A DNA stretch of 64,000 nucleotides from Sulfotelmatobacter sp049792875 (GTDB lineage: Bacteria > Acidobacteriota > Terriglobia > Terriglobales > Acidobacteriaceae): positions 1-64,000 of the forward strand of contig JBARBI010000267.1 in NCBI GenBank assembly GCA_049792875.1, written 5' to 3'. This document shows, in pieces, positions 51,386 to 60,598 of the stretch. The notes beneath the pieces were generated by a model that was not told where the DNA came from, ran no database searches, and saw only the letters and a program-made list of their open reading frames with translations. The translations under genes were made by a program, and so were the position numbers. Positions within the stretch are counted from its first letter, which is position 1; each line of letters begins with the position of its first letter.

Positions 51386-52903
51386 CTACAAGATTCTGGC
51401 CACCAGATCGTAATCGTGCGCTTCCGTGATCTGGCAGCGATAAAACCGGCCGGGCTGCGGGGCCGTTTCCTCGGGGAAATCGTTCACGAATACTTTGCCG
51501 TCGATTTCGGGAGCGTGCATGGGCGTGCGGCCTTCGAGGAGCAACTCGGTTTCTTCGGATTCGCCCTCAAGGAGCAGGTCAAACTCCCGTCCTACCAACG
51601 CTTTCTTTTTCTTCTTGCTGATCTGGCGTTGGATCTCCATCAGGTGCTTGCGCCGGCGCTCGATCTCGCGCGGGGAAAGCTTCTTTTCCAGAGTGTAGGC
51701 TCCTGCGCCGTCCTGATCGGAATAGGCGAAGGCGCCCATCCAGTCGAATTGGGCTTCACGCACGAAGTCGCAGAGTTCCTCAAATTCCTTCTCAGTCTCG
51801 CCAGGGAAGCCGACGATGAACGACGTACGCAGGGTCAGGTCCGGCACGGTGCGGCGCATTTTGGCAAGCGATCGGAGAAAGACATCGGCTCCACCTCCGC
51901 GCTTCATGCGCTTGAGCACTGATGCGGAGGCATGCTGCAGGGGGACGTCCATATAGGAGCAGATTTTTTCGTGCTGCGCGATCGTGTCAAGCAGTTTGCC
52001 CGTGATCTTGTTGGGATAGGCGTACAGGAAACGGACCCAGCGAAGATCCTGCATGGCGGCGAGTTTTTCCAGCAAGAGTGGCAAGCCGTCCTTGAGGCCG
52101 AAGTCTTCGCCGTAACAGGTGGTGTCCTGGCCAATCAGAGTAATTTCACGCACGCCTGATTGCGCCAGGCGCTCGGCCTCGGCGATAACGGACTCGAAGC
52201 GACGCGAGCGGAACTGGCCGCGCAGCTGGGGAATAATGCAGAACGTACAGGGATGGTCGCAGCCTTCGGCAATCTTGATGTACGCCATGTGCCGGGGCGT
52301 GGCCAGGATGCGCGGCGTGGCGTCGTCGTAAAGATAGTTGGGGAGATCGCCGATGGCGCCGTCCCAGGACTCGCGGGAAAAGCGGCCCTGCGCGGCCCGG
52401 GCATCTCCTTCCGGCCGGGAAGGGAGCACTACGAACGGGGAATTACTGGGCGAGGGCGCGGACGCAACGCCGGTTGCGGCGAGAATATTTTCCAGTTCGC
52501 CTGTTCCCACCACCGCGTCGACCTCGGGGATGTCCTGGCGAATTTGATCGCGAAAGCGCTCAACCAGACATCCCGTGACGACAAGTCTCTTGGCTTTGCC
52601 CCCGGTTTTGTGGGCAGCCATCTCGAGGATCGTGTTGACGGATTCCTGCTGCGCACTCTCGATGAAGGAGCAGGTATTGACAACGATAACGTCGGCGTCT
52701 TCGGCGCGACGGGTCAGCTCGGCGCCGGCCCGTGCGAGCAGGCCCATCATCACTTCGCTGTCCACCAGGTTCTTGGGGCAGCCCAGGCTGACGAAGCCCA
52801 CTTTCTGCGGGCGATCGGCGGGCGGCTTCTCCGGAGATTTCTTCGCCTTGAAATCAGGCTTGAGATCATGGGAACCGCTGACAGTGAGGTCCTTCACAGG
52901 CAT
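51386..52903 (-). CDS. rimO: Ribosomal protein S12 methylthiotransferase
   Basis: This 505-residue radical-SAM enzyme attaches a methylthio group to Asp 89 of ribosomal protein S12. It has the UPF0004 domain (VGFVSLGCPKNLVDSEVMMG, with three cluster-binding Cys), the radical-SAM Cys triad in EGCDHPCTFCIIPQLRG, and a C-terminal TRAM domain. It is about 65 residues longer than E. coli RimO. The excess is split between a hydrophilic N-terminal leader of about 30 residues and an insert (ASAPSPSNSP...RFSRESWDGAIG) between the first and second domains. The domains are otherwise complete. Confidence 0.93.
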   Translation of the reverse strand: MPVKDLTVSGSHDLKPDFKAKKSPEKPPADRPQKVGFVSLGCPKNLVDSEVMMGLLARAGAELTRRAEDADVIVVNTCSFIESAQQESVNTILEMAAHKTGGKAKRLVVTGCLVERFRDQIRQDIPEVDAVVGTGELENILAATGVASAPSPSNSPFVVLPSRPEGDARAAQGRFSRESWDGAIGDLPNYLYDDATPRILATPRHMAYIKIAEGCDHPCTFCIIPQLRGQFRSRRFESVIAEAERLAQSGVREITLIGQDTTCYGEDFGLKDGLPLLLEKLAAMQDLRWVRFLYAYPNKITGKLLDTIAQHEKICSYMDVPLQHASASVLKRMKRGGGADVFLRSLAKMRRTVPDLTLRTSFIVGFPGETEKEFEELCDFVREAQFDWMGAFAYSDQDGAGAYTLEKKLSPREIERRRKHLMEIQRQISKKKKKALVGREFDLLLEGESEETELLLEGRTPMHAPEIDGKVFVNDFPEETAPQPGRFYRCQITEAHDYDLVARIL

Positions 52904-53317
52904 GCAATCTTTCTATTTTAGCATCTCGCGAGGCGGCATCCGGGCTCGGAGAGGTTTGAGAGGCTGCGAAAGGACTCGCTTGCCGCGCTTGGGACCTGAA
53001 CTGGTTGCAGAGAAACGCAGTCCAGGTTCTTCAGGGGCTAAAGACGTTGCGGGAGAGCATGCGCTGTCCCTTCGGGACTCGCTTCTTCTTTCCACTGCTG
53101 ACCTGGCACTTCCGCGCCGGACCGCGCCACCAAGAAACGATTTCTTCAGCGAACCGTGAATAGATACCTGATTCGAATGTTTGATTTTTTTTACAACTAG
53201 TCGGCCTCCGATTGCGGGACCAGAAAAGATAGTGCGCGCAGGTCTCAAAGAGCCGGGCTCGTGCTAGGCTATGTCTTACCGCCGTAACAATTTATGAACC
53301 ACCTCGCAGGAGGGGAA
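52904..53317. repeat. Intergenic spacer with hairpin repeats
   Basis: About 400 bp divergent spacer between rimO and the outer-membrane barrel gene. It contains tcaggggctaaag (about 53030), gtcccttcgggac (about 53066) and a gcacttccgcgccgg piece (about 53107), the same family as the thpR-cinA spacer. No gene. Confidence 0.6.
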
Positions 53318-53959
53318 ATGTTTGGCAAACGATTCTGGATTGCGGTCCTGTCGGTAGTAAGCATTGTCGCGGCATCGGCGGCCGGGCAGGATGAAAAGAA
53401 CGAGGTGGGCGGCATGATCGGCCGCACCTTTATCAGCAACCAAGGCATCAAGGGCGCGCCCTTCGTTAATTCCGTGATTAGTTTCGGCAACGGTCTCAGC
53501 TTTGAAGGGGAGTATGCGCGACGATTTTACGTGACCCCGGTCTATGCGATCTCCTTCGAAGCGCTGGTGATGTACAACCGAGACGAAGATATCAACGGCG
53601 GTGCATCCGGATTCGCGGTGGTGCCCAACAGCCTCAGCGAACTATTCGTGACCCCGGCGGCGCGCTTCAATCTGTTCCCGACTACGGCGGTTTCCCCGTG
53701 GGTTAGCTTCGGTGGAGGCTTCGGCCACATCAGTCAAAGCTCATACCTGGACTATGGCGGCCCCAACCCTGGCAAGTCCACGACGTCAGGGGTGATCGAG
53801 GGCGGCCTGGGCGTAGATGTGAAGGTGTGGCGCAAACTGAGCATCCGGGGGGAAGTACGTGACTTCTGGTCCGGGGAACCGGATTTTCCGCTGGCTCCAA
53901 CCGGGAAATCCCGGATGCATAATTTCTTTGTGAGCGGCGGCGCCTTCTGGCGCTTCTAG
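53318..53959 (+). CDS. Outer-membrane beta-barrel protein
   Basis: This 213-residue protein has a Sec signal (MFGKRFWIAVLSVVSIVAASAAGQ) and alternating hydrophobic strands that end in a terminal Phe (VSGGAFWRF), the C-terminal signature recognised by the Bam complex. The strands (SFGNGLSFEGEYARRFYV, AISFEALVMY, PWVSFGGGFGHIS) are typical of a small 8-strand barrel. A strong aggagggg site precedes the ATG. Specific function unknown. Confidence 0.8.
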   Translation: MFGKRFWIAVLSVVSIVAASAAGQDEKNEVGGMIGRTFISNQGIKGAPFVNSVISFGNGLSFEGEYARRFYVTPVYAISFEALVMYNRDEDINGGASGFAVVPNSLSELFVTPAARFNLFPTTAVSPWVSFGGGFGHISQSSYLDYGGPNPGKSTTSGVIEGGLGVDVKVWRKLSIRGEVRDFWSGEPDFPLAPTGKSRMHNFFVSGGAFWRF

Positions 53960-53994
53960 CGGGAACCCTTTTTCAAAAAACGATGGTTCGCATT

Positions 53995-54014
53995 GCAGCG
54001 CTGCAAAGCGCTGC
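53995..54014. repeat. Hairpin between convergent genes
   Basis: The sequence gcagcgctgcaaagcgctgc forms an 8-bp stem and recurs as gcagcgctgaaagcgctgc at 60330-60348. It may serve as a bidirectional terminator between the barrel and transglutaminase genes. Confidence 0.6.
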
Positions 54015-54058
54015 GCCACCAAAAGCGAGCCGCGCATTGAACAGTTCGGGATCGTCGT

Positions 54059-56248
54059 TTAATTGTGCGCGGCAGATTCGACTTCTTCGTACAACTGCGG
54101 TAGACGCTGGGCATCCTCGGTCGAATTGCCGAAGCGGGCGGACTCGTAGACCTGGGTAAAGCGGGCGACGGGCTCGCGAAGCCGCGTGTCTGCGATCTTC
54201 CGGACGAATTCCTGCGGCGTCTGAGACGGGGGTTTCTCCATGCCCCGCCGCGCCAGGGCGCGAGCCATTCGCTGGTACCACATGGCAGCCGCCTGCTCCG
54301 GGGATCGCTCGGGATGGGCGCGCAACCCCTTTTCGTGCAGCAGGCGCGCGATCCGGCCAAGGTTTCCCAGGAGCAGAAGGCCGAGCGTGACCACGGCGCC
54401 CAGGATCGCCCATCGGCCGGGCGAGTGCTCCACGCGATCCTGACTGCGCCGCGCCCACTTCAGCATGGACTCGTAGTGAGTGCGAGCCCAGTTGCGCGCG
54501 CCCTCCCAGAGACCGCGAGTGCCGCTGAGAGCTGCGTGGCCGAGCACGTATTGGTGCGAACTGTCGTAGCTGACCACCCAGTCTCGCCAGAACGAAGCCA
54601 TGGCGTCGACGTAAAGACTGACCCGTTCCCAGCCCCGGGGAGTTCCGCTGCCACCGGGCGGTGTGGGATCGAAGGTGTGCCAGCCGTAGCCGGGGAAGTA
54701 TGCCTCGACCCAGGCGTGTGCGTCCTTGGCGCGCACGACGTAGTTGGCAGTGAGGTCGTTGAACTCGTCGGACCGGAATCCGTTGACCACCCGGGAAGGA
54801 ATTCCGAGCGTGCGCAACATGACCGCCATGGACGAAGCGAAGTACTCGCAGTGTCCCTGCTTGCGCTCGAAAAGGAAATTCGCGATGGGATCTTTGGGGG
54901 TGGTGCGCGGCAGCTCCAGGGTGTAGCCGAAACGCGTCCGGAGATGGTTTTCGATGGCAGCTGCCTTGTCAAAATTGTTGCTGGTTTCCTTTGTGATCTG
55001 AACTGCCAGCAGGGGAACGCGGGGATCAAGAGCTGGCAGGCGCAGATAGGCCGCGGCGATGGGGGTGGGGTAGCTCTGTCCCGCGGCGCGCAACTCGGCG
55101 GCAGACGCCGCCGCGATGTCGGAGTCGGCCTCGTAGCGACTGATGCCACGCTGAGTATCGAAATTGTACACGGCGGCTCCAGAATCGGCGGCCAGCATCC
55201 GATAGTCTCCGCTGACACCGCGGGCCCATGGCGCCAGGAAGAAGACGTTGGTGCCGATCGGTTCCATCAGGACGCGGTAGTGAATCAGTTGCTCACGCCT
55301 CAGCGTTTGTGTGACGTAGGATCGCAGGGGCGTGTTGGCGCGCGGCACGGTAAAGCGGTTGTCCGGTTCGCGCTGCAGGAGGATTCGTTCTCGCGGATTG
55401 GACCAGGTGTGGCCGTCGAAATCGGCAAGGGATACGCCACGCCAATGCAGGTCGTAGCGGCCGACCAAGTCGCCGTCAATCTGGATGTGCATCACGACCG
55501 CGTTCGACTGCTGGATCTGGCCGATCTGACCCAACTGCACGCGATCGCTGAATCCCGACGAGAGATCGGTGCCGAAAGAATAGGCGCCTAGGTATCCGGT
55601 GGACATGCGCGGCATCAGAAAGAAAACGATCGCGCCGCTGAACAGAATCATGAGCATCAGAGCCGGAGCGACCCGAGCCAGAGAGAAGGCAAGATGCCGG
55701 TGCTCCTGGGGATCGTTCGAATGGCGGGCTTGAACGTTGGCCGCCTGCCCGGAACGGCGCATTTCCATCAGAACAAAAGTACCAACCGCCATCATCATGA
55801 ACGTGGCGAAAGAGAACAGGAACACGCTGTCAACGGTGAGCACGGCCGACGCCAGGACCATCAGGAAAGCGAGGATCGCGAGAGTGATGTGGTCCCGCTC
55901 GCGGCGCAGTGAGAACATGCGCACTACCACGCCGAACAGGGCCAAGTGCACAGTGGCGGGGAGGAAGCCGCGGGAAAGAACGAAATAGTCGGCGGCGAAA
56001 AAGACGAAGTAAGCGAGAGAGAGGGGTGCGGTCCAACGCTCAGAAATCACGACCTCGCGCCGCTTCACCAGCAAGTAGCCGCGGATTGCGAGGGCGACCC
56101 CCACTAGGATGATCGAAAGCAGGTCGAGTCCGCCGGTGCCGGCCAGGGTAGCAAAGCCAGTGAGGACAAGAAGATAGAGCGCCAGTTCGAAGTAGTGGTC
56201 GATGGCCCGAGATAACGAGATCACGCCGGGTTGTGAGGGGAGCGGCAT
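54059..56248 (-). CDS. TgpA-type transglutaminase-like membrane protein
   Basis: This 729-residue protein has a block of six or seven membrane helices (about 15-200, DUF3488), a periplasmic transglutaminase-like domain (about 380-510) with catalytic Cys in KQGHCEYFASSMAVMLR, His in DAHAWVEAYFPGYGWHTFDPTP, and a final helix and DUF4129-like tail. This is the domain order of TgpA, an essential periplasmic protein in Pseudomonas, so it likely modifies or cross-links periplasmic proteins. The ATG at 56248 is preferred; the frame is open to 56422. In many genomes this gene follows a DUF58/MoxR pair, which is not seen here. Confidence 0.88.
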   Translation of the reverse strand: MPLPSQPGVISLSRAIDHYFELALYLLVLTGFATLAGTGGLDLLSIILVGVALAIRGYLLVKRREVVISERWTAPLSLAYFVFFAADYFVLSRGFLPATVHLALFGVVVRMFSLRRERDHITLAILAFLMVLASAVLTVDSVFLFSFATFMMMAVGTFVLMEMRRSGQAANVQARHSNDPQEHRHLAFSLARVAPALMLMILFSGAIVFFLMPRMSTGYLGAYSFGTDLSSGFSDRVQLGQIGQIQQSNAVVMHIQIDGDLVGRYDLHWRGVSLADFDGHTWSNPRERILLQREPDNRFTVPRANTPLRSYVTQTLRREQLIHYRVLMEPIGTNVFFLAPWARGVSGDYRMLAADSGAAVYNFDTQRGISRYEADSDIAAASAAELRAAGQSYPTPIAAAYLRLPALDPRVPLLAVQITKETSNNFDKAAAIENHLRTRFGYTLELPRTTPKDPIANFLFERKQGHCEYFASSMAVMLRTLGIPSRVVNGFRSDEFNDLTANYVVRAKDAHAWVEAYFPGYGWHTFDPTPPGGSGTPRGWERVSLYVDAMASFWRDWVVSYDSSHQYVLGHAALSGTRGLWEGARNWARTHYESMLKWARRSQDRVEHSPGRWAILGAVVTLGLLLLGNLGRIARLLHEKGLRAHPERSPEQAAAMWYQRMARALARRGMEKPPSQTPQEFVRKIADTRLREPVARFTQVYESARFGNSTEDAQRLPQLYEEVESAAHN

Positions 56249-56522
56249 TGGAGTTGTAGCACGGGGAATGCGGAGCATCCTCTGCGGACGATGTACTCCC
56301 CGATCCCTATTGTTCGACAACCGTCCACAGAAGGGAAGGCTTTGTCGGAAGATTCTTGCACCGAAAGTCACATGTCCTTCAGCGGCGGAAGTCAAGGAAG
56401 GCGCGAGCACGAAAATCCCCATTGTTGCCGCAAAGTACGCGGCAAAAATGGGGCAGCCGAAGATTATCGTCCAGGAGACGCTGCGAGAGCGACTCTTAGC
56501 CGAATGCTAGAATGATTCAGGT
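56249..56522. other. Intergenic region upstream of the SRP RNA
   Basis: No gene recognised. It should contain the SRP RNA promoter, but no clear boxes could be picked. Confidence 0.4.
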
Positions 56523-56623
56523 CAGGCATCGGTCTCACGCGACGCACTCCCGCCAACCCCGCCAGGTCCGGAAGGAAGCAACGGTAACGGGCTCTTGCGT
56601 GTGCAGTGAGGTCCCGGTGCCTG
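56523..56623 (+). ncRNA. ffs: Signal recognition particle RNA (small bacterial type)
   Basis: The conserved core gccaggtccggaaggaagca lies at 56561-56580, followed by acggtaacgggc, the apical domain to which Ffh binds. The flanking arms (caggcatcgg at 56523 and ccggtgcctg at 56614) pair to close a rod of about 100 nt. The length fits the short 4.5S-type RNA. Confidence 0.9.
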
Positions 56624-56771
56624 GCTTATGTTTTGGAGGCTAGTGGTTTCTGGCCTACTGATTACATGGATTTACACTTCCTTGACGACTCTTTTCGCAA
56701 CGAAGCATCTCCTCACGCATCAAGAAGAGCTAGGCTGGGCAAAATGAATTGCCCCGGCCGAGAGGAGAAAA

Positions 56772-57050
56772 ATGAACGATCGCGGTCATTCCCCCAAGCT
56801 TGTTCCCCGTGTCACCATCCGCGTATCTGGAAAGCTATTTCAGGGACATCTCGCATATCTGGATCAACTGGTTCACTCTGCGGCCGAGTGCCGCCTGTGG
56901 CCCCAGCTGAGTCTCTCGCACTTGGAGGAGTTGGACCGCGCGGCTCTCTTGTACTTGATTGACGGCGAAAATCGTGACTTCGGCATCGTGTCTTGCCCGG
57001 GCTTTGTGCGCGAGTGGATGGATCATGAGAAAGACAGCGCTGCGGCTTGA
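56772..57050 (+). CDS. STAS-like domain protein
   Basis: This 92-residue protein has the alternating pattern of STAS anti-sigma antagonist domains (RVTIRVSGKLFQGHLAYLDQLVHSA..., LSLSHLEELDRAALLYLIDGENRDFGIVSCPGFVREWM). The conserved position that carries the phospho-Ser/Thr in SpoIIAA-like proteins is not convincing here. A gaggag site precedes the ATG. It may take part in a partner-switching circuit, but no kinase is encoded nearby. Confidence 0.7.
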   Translation: MNDRGHSPKLVPRVTIRVSGKLFQGHLAYLDQLVHSAAECRLWPQLSLSHLEELDRAALLYLIDGENRDFGIVSCPGFVREWMDHEKDSAAA

Positions 57051-57344
57051 AGGGGGTTCCAGCGGAGAGAGGGTTGCACTTCTGCCCGTTGCCGTCGATT
57101 TCCTGGCGAGCTTTGAAGGGTAAGAGAACTTAAACCGCAGTTCATACGGCGCATCATCGCGCGCAGTGCGAGGTTGATATGCGCGAAGGGGGATTAAGCC
57201 GCCGGACTATACGTTCTAAGCGGAATTCCGCCGGGCTTCGCCCTCGCGGGACGACAGAGGCGGCTATCGCCACATGATCGGATATGGTTAGACATTCTGC
57301 TCCCAATCCTTGAGAATACACAGTTTCATCGTTGGGAGTTCTCA

Positions 57345-58343
57345 TTGAATAAACCGATCCGCGCCAAAATCAGCGCTCTGGGCACCTATGTTCCGCCTCG
57401 CCTCTTAACCAATGCCGACCTGGAGAAGATGGTCGACACCACCAATGAATGGATCATGGAGCGGGTGGGGATCCGCGAGCGGCATGTCGTGGAAAAGGGC
57501 GTGGCCGCCAGCGACCTGGCCGTCGCTGCAGTGAAGAGGTTGCTGGCGTCGCATCCCTTCGACGTGCAGGAAGTGGACCTGATCGTGGTGGGGACGGTGA
57601 CGCCTGACATGATGTATCCGTCGACCGCCTGCCTGGTGCAGCACAAGTTGGGGATTGAGAATACGTGGGGATTCGACGTGTCCGCTGGATGTTCGGGGTT
57701 TCTGTACGCGTTGAACACAGGGGTGAAGTTCGTCGAGTCCGGTCAGTACAAGAAGGTGCTGGTGATCGGGGCCGACGTGAATTCCTCGATGACGGACTAT
57801 ACCGATCGGGCGGTGTGCATTATTTTCGGCGACGGTGCGGGCGCGGTTTTGCTCGAACCTTCCGAGGAGGGCGAACTCGGCGTCATCGATCATGTGGCGC
57901 AGATCGAGGGCATAGGTGGACAGTATCTGTTCATGCCGGGAGGGGGAAGTCTGAACCCGGCCACGCATGAAACGGTGGATCAGAAAATGCATTACATCCA
58001 TCAGGATGGTAAGAACGTCTTCAAGTATGCGGTGAAGAAGATGGCGGAGATGACGGAGCGCATCCTGGAGAAAAATCAACTCACGGGTAAGGATATTGAT
58101 TGCTTCATCGCGCATCAGGCAAACCGGCGCATCATTACGGCGACGGCGGATCGTCTGGGGATGCCGATGGAAAAAGTCGTTATCAACATCGATCGCTTCG
58201 GAAATACCACGGCTGGGACGATTCCCATCGCTATGCAGACGGCGCTGGAGGAGGGGAAATTGAAAAAGGGAGATCGGTTGCTGATCGCGGCGGTAGGAGC
58301 GGGATTCACGTCTGGGGCCACGCTGCTGCGCTGGGCGTTCTAG
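57345..58343 (+). CDS. fabH: Beta-ketoacyl-ACP synthase III, copy 1
   Basis: This 332-residue enzyme starts fatty acid synthesis by condensing acetyl-CoA with malonyl-ACP. The catalytic Cys lies in VSAGCSGFLYAL, the His in AHQANRR and Asn in GNTTAGTIPIA, so the triad is complete. It begins at a TTG with a gggag site. It is followed after 292 bp by a close paralogue in the same direction; the first 35 codons of the two genes are almost identical at the DNA level, suggesting recent duplication or gene conversion. Confidence 0.94.
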   Translation: MNKPIRAKISALGTYVPPRLLTNADLEKMVDTTNEWIMERVGIRERHVVEKGVAASDLAVAAVKRLLASHPFDVQEVDLIVVGTVTPDMMYPSTACLVQHKLGIENTWGFDVSAGCSGFLYALNTGVKFVESGQYKKVLVIGADVNSSMTDYTDRAVCIIFGDGAGAVLLEPSEEGELGVIDHVAQIEGIGGQYLFMPGGGSLNPATHETVDQKMHYIHQDGKNVFKYAVKKMAEMTERILEKNQLTGKDIDCFIAHQANRRIITATADRLGMPMEKVVINIDRFGNTTAGTIPIAMQTALEEGKLKKGDRLLIAAVGAGFTSGATLLRWAF

Positions 58344-58368
58344 GGGCGGACTGTGGACGTTTCTCGTT

Positions 58369-58446
58369 GTCATCCTGAGCAACGCGAAGGACCTCTGCAG
58401 CCTGCGGGTGCCAGCGGAGTGCATACGTCCTTCGCTTTGCTCAGAG
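58369..58446. repeat. REP-like hairpin element between the fabH copies
   Basis: Arms gtcatcctgag and gaaggacct are followed by gtccttcg and ttgctcag, the same family as the element in uvrC (1274-1381). It lies in the spacer of the duplicated fabH genes. Confidence 0.75.
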
Positions 58447-58543
58447 TCTGTGACTTTTTTAAAGTCGTCGAAAATCGACGCTGCAAACAAACCAGTTATG
58501 ACGACAAAATGGCCGAAAAATCAAAAAAGTCACAAACTCTCAG
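58440..58543. repeat. Long inverted repeat in the fabH spacer
   Basis: A 21-bp arm ctcagagtctgtgactttttt (58440-58460) pairs with aaaaaagtcacaaactctcag (58523-58543), two mismatches, forming a large hairpin upstream of fabH copy 2. Confidence 0.7.
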
Positions 58544-58635
58544 GGTGACAAGGTTGTCAAGATGACAACGACAGGCGTTTTACAATCTTCTTCCAATCCT
58601 TCAAAATACTCGAGGTTCATCTCCGGGAGCTCTTG

Positions 58636-59634
58636 TTGACGAAACCGATCCGCGCCAAAATCAGCGCTCTGGGCACTTACGTGCCGCCTCGCCTGCTGAC
58701 CAACGCCGACCTCGAGAAGATGGTCGACACCAACAACGAGTGGATCATGACCCGTGTGGGTATCCGCGAGCGCCATATTGCAGAGAAGGGCGTGGCGACG
58801 AGCGACCTTGCCGTTGCCGCCGCCAAGATCGCGCTGGCACAGCGCGGGCTGGCCCCCGCCGACATTGAGGCGATTATTGTGGGTACCGTGACGCCCGATA
58901 TGTTTTTTCCTTCGACCGCCTGTCTGGTGCAGGATAAGTTGGGCGCCAAGGGAGCGTGGGGATTCGATCTCTCGGCCGCGTGCTCGGCTTTTCTCTATTC
59001 GGTGCAGGTGGGAGCGCAGTTTATAGCCAGCGGTTCGCACAAGCGCGTGCTGGTAATCGGCGCAGACGTAATGTCGTCGATCATCGACTACGCCGATCGC
59101 GCCACCTGCGTGATTTTCGGGGATGGGGCGGGCGCGGCGATTCTGGAACCCGCAGAAGACGAGTCCGTCGGGCTCATCGACTACATTCACGAAGTGGACG
59201 GCTCCGGCTCCCAGTTTCTATATATGCCCGGCGGAGGCAGTCTGAACCCGACGAGCAAAGACACGATCGCCAAAAGAATGCACTACGTCCACCAGGACGG
59301 CCAGCAAGTGTTCAAGTTTGCCGTCCGCAAGCAGACCGAACTGTGCCAGAAATTGCTCGAGCGCAACGGGCTGAAGGGTTCCGACATTGACGCCTTCATT
59401 CCGCATCAGGCCAACCTGCGCATTATCAATGCGACGGCCGATCGACTGGGCCTGCGGCCCGGGGCGGTCATCGTCAACATCGAGCGCTACGGCAATACGA
59501 CGGCGGGGACGATTCCGCTGGCGATGAATACGGCACTGGAGCAAGGCAAGCTGAAGAAGGGAAGCCTGGTGATGCTCGCCTCCGTGGGAGCTGGGTTCAC
59601 GGTGGGTGCGACGTTGCTGCGGTGGGCGTTCTGA
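58636..59634 (+). CDS. fabH: Beta-ketoacyl-ACP synthase III, copy 2
   Basis: This protein of about 332 residues is a tandem paralogue of copy 1, with all three catalytic residues kept (AACSAFLYSV, HQANLRI, GNTTAGTIPLA). The N-terminal 50 residues are nearly identical to copy 1; divergence increases through the middle, so it may differ in acyl primer preference, for example branched-chain. A TTG at 58636 aligns with the TTG of copy 1; an adjacent TTG at 58633 is equally possible. FabH duplicates are known in other bacteria but are rarely adjacent. Confidence 0.92.
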   Translation: MTKPIRAKISALGTYVPPRLLTNADLEKMVDTNNEWIMTRVGIRERHIAEKGVATSDLAVAAAKIALAQRGLAPADIEAIIVGTVTPDMFFPSTACLVQDKLGAKGAWGFDLSAACSAFLYSVQVGAQFIASGSHKRVLVIGADVMSSIIDYADRATCVIFGDGAGAAILEPAEDESVGLIDYIHEVDGSGSQFLYMPGGGSLNPTSKDTIAKRMHYVHQDGQQVFKFAVRKQTELCQKLLERNGLKGSDIDAFIPHQANLRIINATADRLGLRPGAVIVNIERYGNTTAGTIPLAMNTALEQGKLKKGSLVMLASVGAGFTVGATLLRWAF

Positions 59635-59789
59635 AGGCGGGCGACGGACTCTAACCTTGACCGCTGCCGTACGAAGTCCATGACGTTCGTAACCTCTCCT
59701 TTGTGCATTTCCGTGGCTTGACTGCGGTGGGCGCTGCTATCGTTTTCGAACGTTCGCCCCACGTGGGGATGTCGGTGAGCGTGTAAGAA

Positions 59790-60230
59790 ATGATTCGCAC
59801 TATCTGCTGCTGTCTTCTACTGGCCGCGGGTTCGGTCGGACTGGCCGCCCAGCAGGCCGATCCTCGCGAGAGCAAGCTGCTGGTTCTGGAGCGCCTGTGG
59901 AATGAGGCCCAGGTCAACCGAGATTCAGCCGCCCTGGAGGCCCTGGTGTCGAGCCGGTTTGTGAACACCGAGTGGGACGGGGAAGTCAGCGACAAGCAGA
60001 AATTTCTTGCCGATATCAAAGACCCGCGTTTCAAGCCGACCGCCGCCAACATTCAAGACGTCAAGATGAACTTCTTTGGGGAAACCGCGGTGGTTACCGG
60101 TGTCTATCGCACGCAGGGCACGTACCAGGGCAAGTCGTATGACCACGTCGGACGCTTCACCGACACGTGGGTTCTGGACACCGGCAAGTGGCAATGCGTC
60201 GCCAGCCATACCAGCCTGCTGAAGAAATAA
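59790..60230 (+). CDS. Secreted DUF4440 (SnoaL-like) protein
   Basis: This 146-residue protein has a Sec signal (MIRTICCCLLLAAGSVGLAAQ) and an NTF2-like fold (LLVLERLWNEAQVNRDSAALEALVSSRFVNTEWDGEV, GTYQGKSYDHVGRFTDTWVLDTGKWQCVASHTSLL). It is a binding or catalytic scaffold of unknown role and resembles the truncated gene at the left edge of the window. Confidence 0.82.
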   Translation: MIRTICCCLLLAAGSVGLAAQQADPRESKLLVLERLWNEAQVNRDSAALEALVSSRFVNTEWDGEVSDKQKFLADIKDPRFKPTAANIQDVKMNFFGETAVVTGVYRTQGTYQGKSYDHVGRFTDTWVLDTGKWQCVASHTSLLKK

Positions 60231-60598
60231 GCCCCGCGACAACTCTAAAACTCGTCTGATCCATGCTATCGGATTGGAGGAAGAGTCCCCTCAGGGGCTA
60301 AAGCCCTCAGTGAAAAGAGGGGCTTTATTGCAGCGCTGAAAGCGCTGCGCCACCCCAAACCGGTTTTCAGAAACCTGTAAAGCATGCACTTCAATTGACC
60401 GGTAGCGGCACGGCTCGAAGCCGTGTCCACCCCAGAGAAAGCGATGAGACAAGTTCTCTGTTTGGAGGCTGTTGGTGCAAACTGCGTCCGGATTATAGCC
60501 CCATAAAATTATTTCATGCAGCAAATCCGTGTCCAGAGAGGGCCGCGGTGATCTAATCGGGCTCGAGATTGTTTTGATCTCGCGCAGGAATCACTCGC
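60231..60598. repeat. Intergenic spacer with hairpin repeats
   Basis: Hairpins aggggctaaagccct (about 60293-60307) and gcagcgctgaaagcgctgc (60330-60348) occur, with gaggggctttattg between them. They belong to the dispersed family seen at 53030 and 53995. No gene. Confidence 0.6.
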
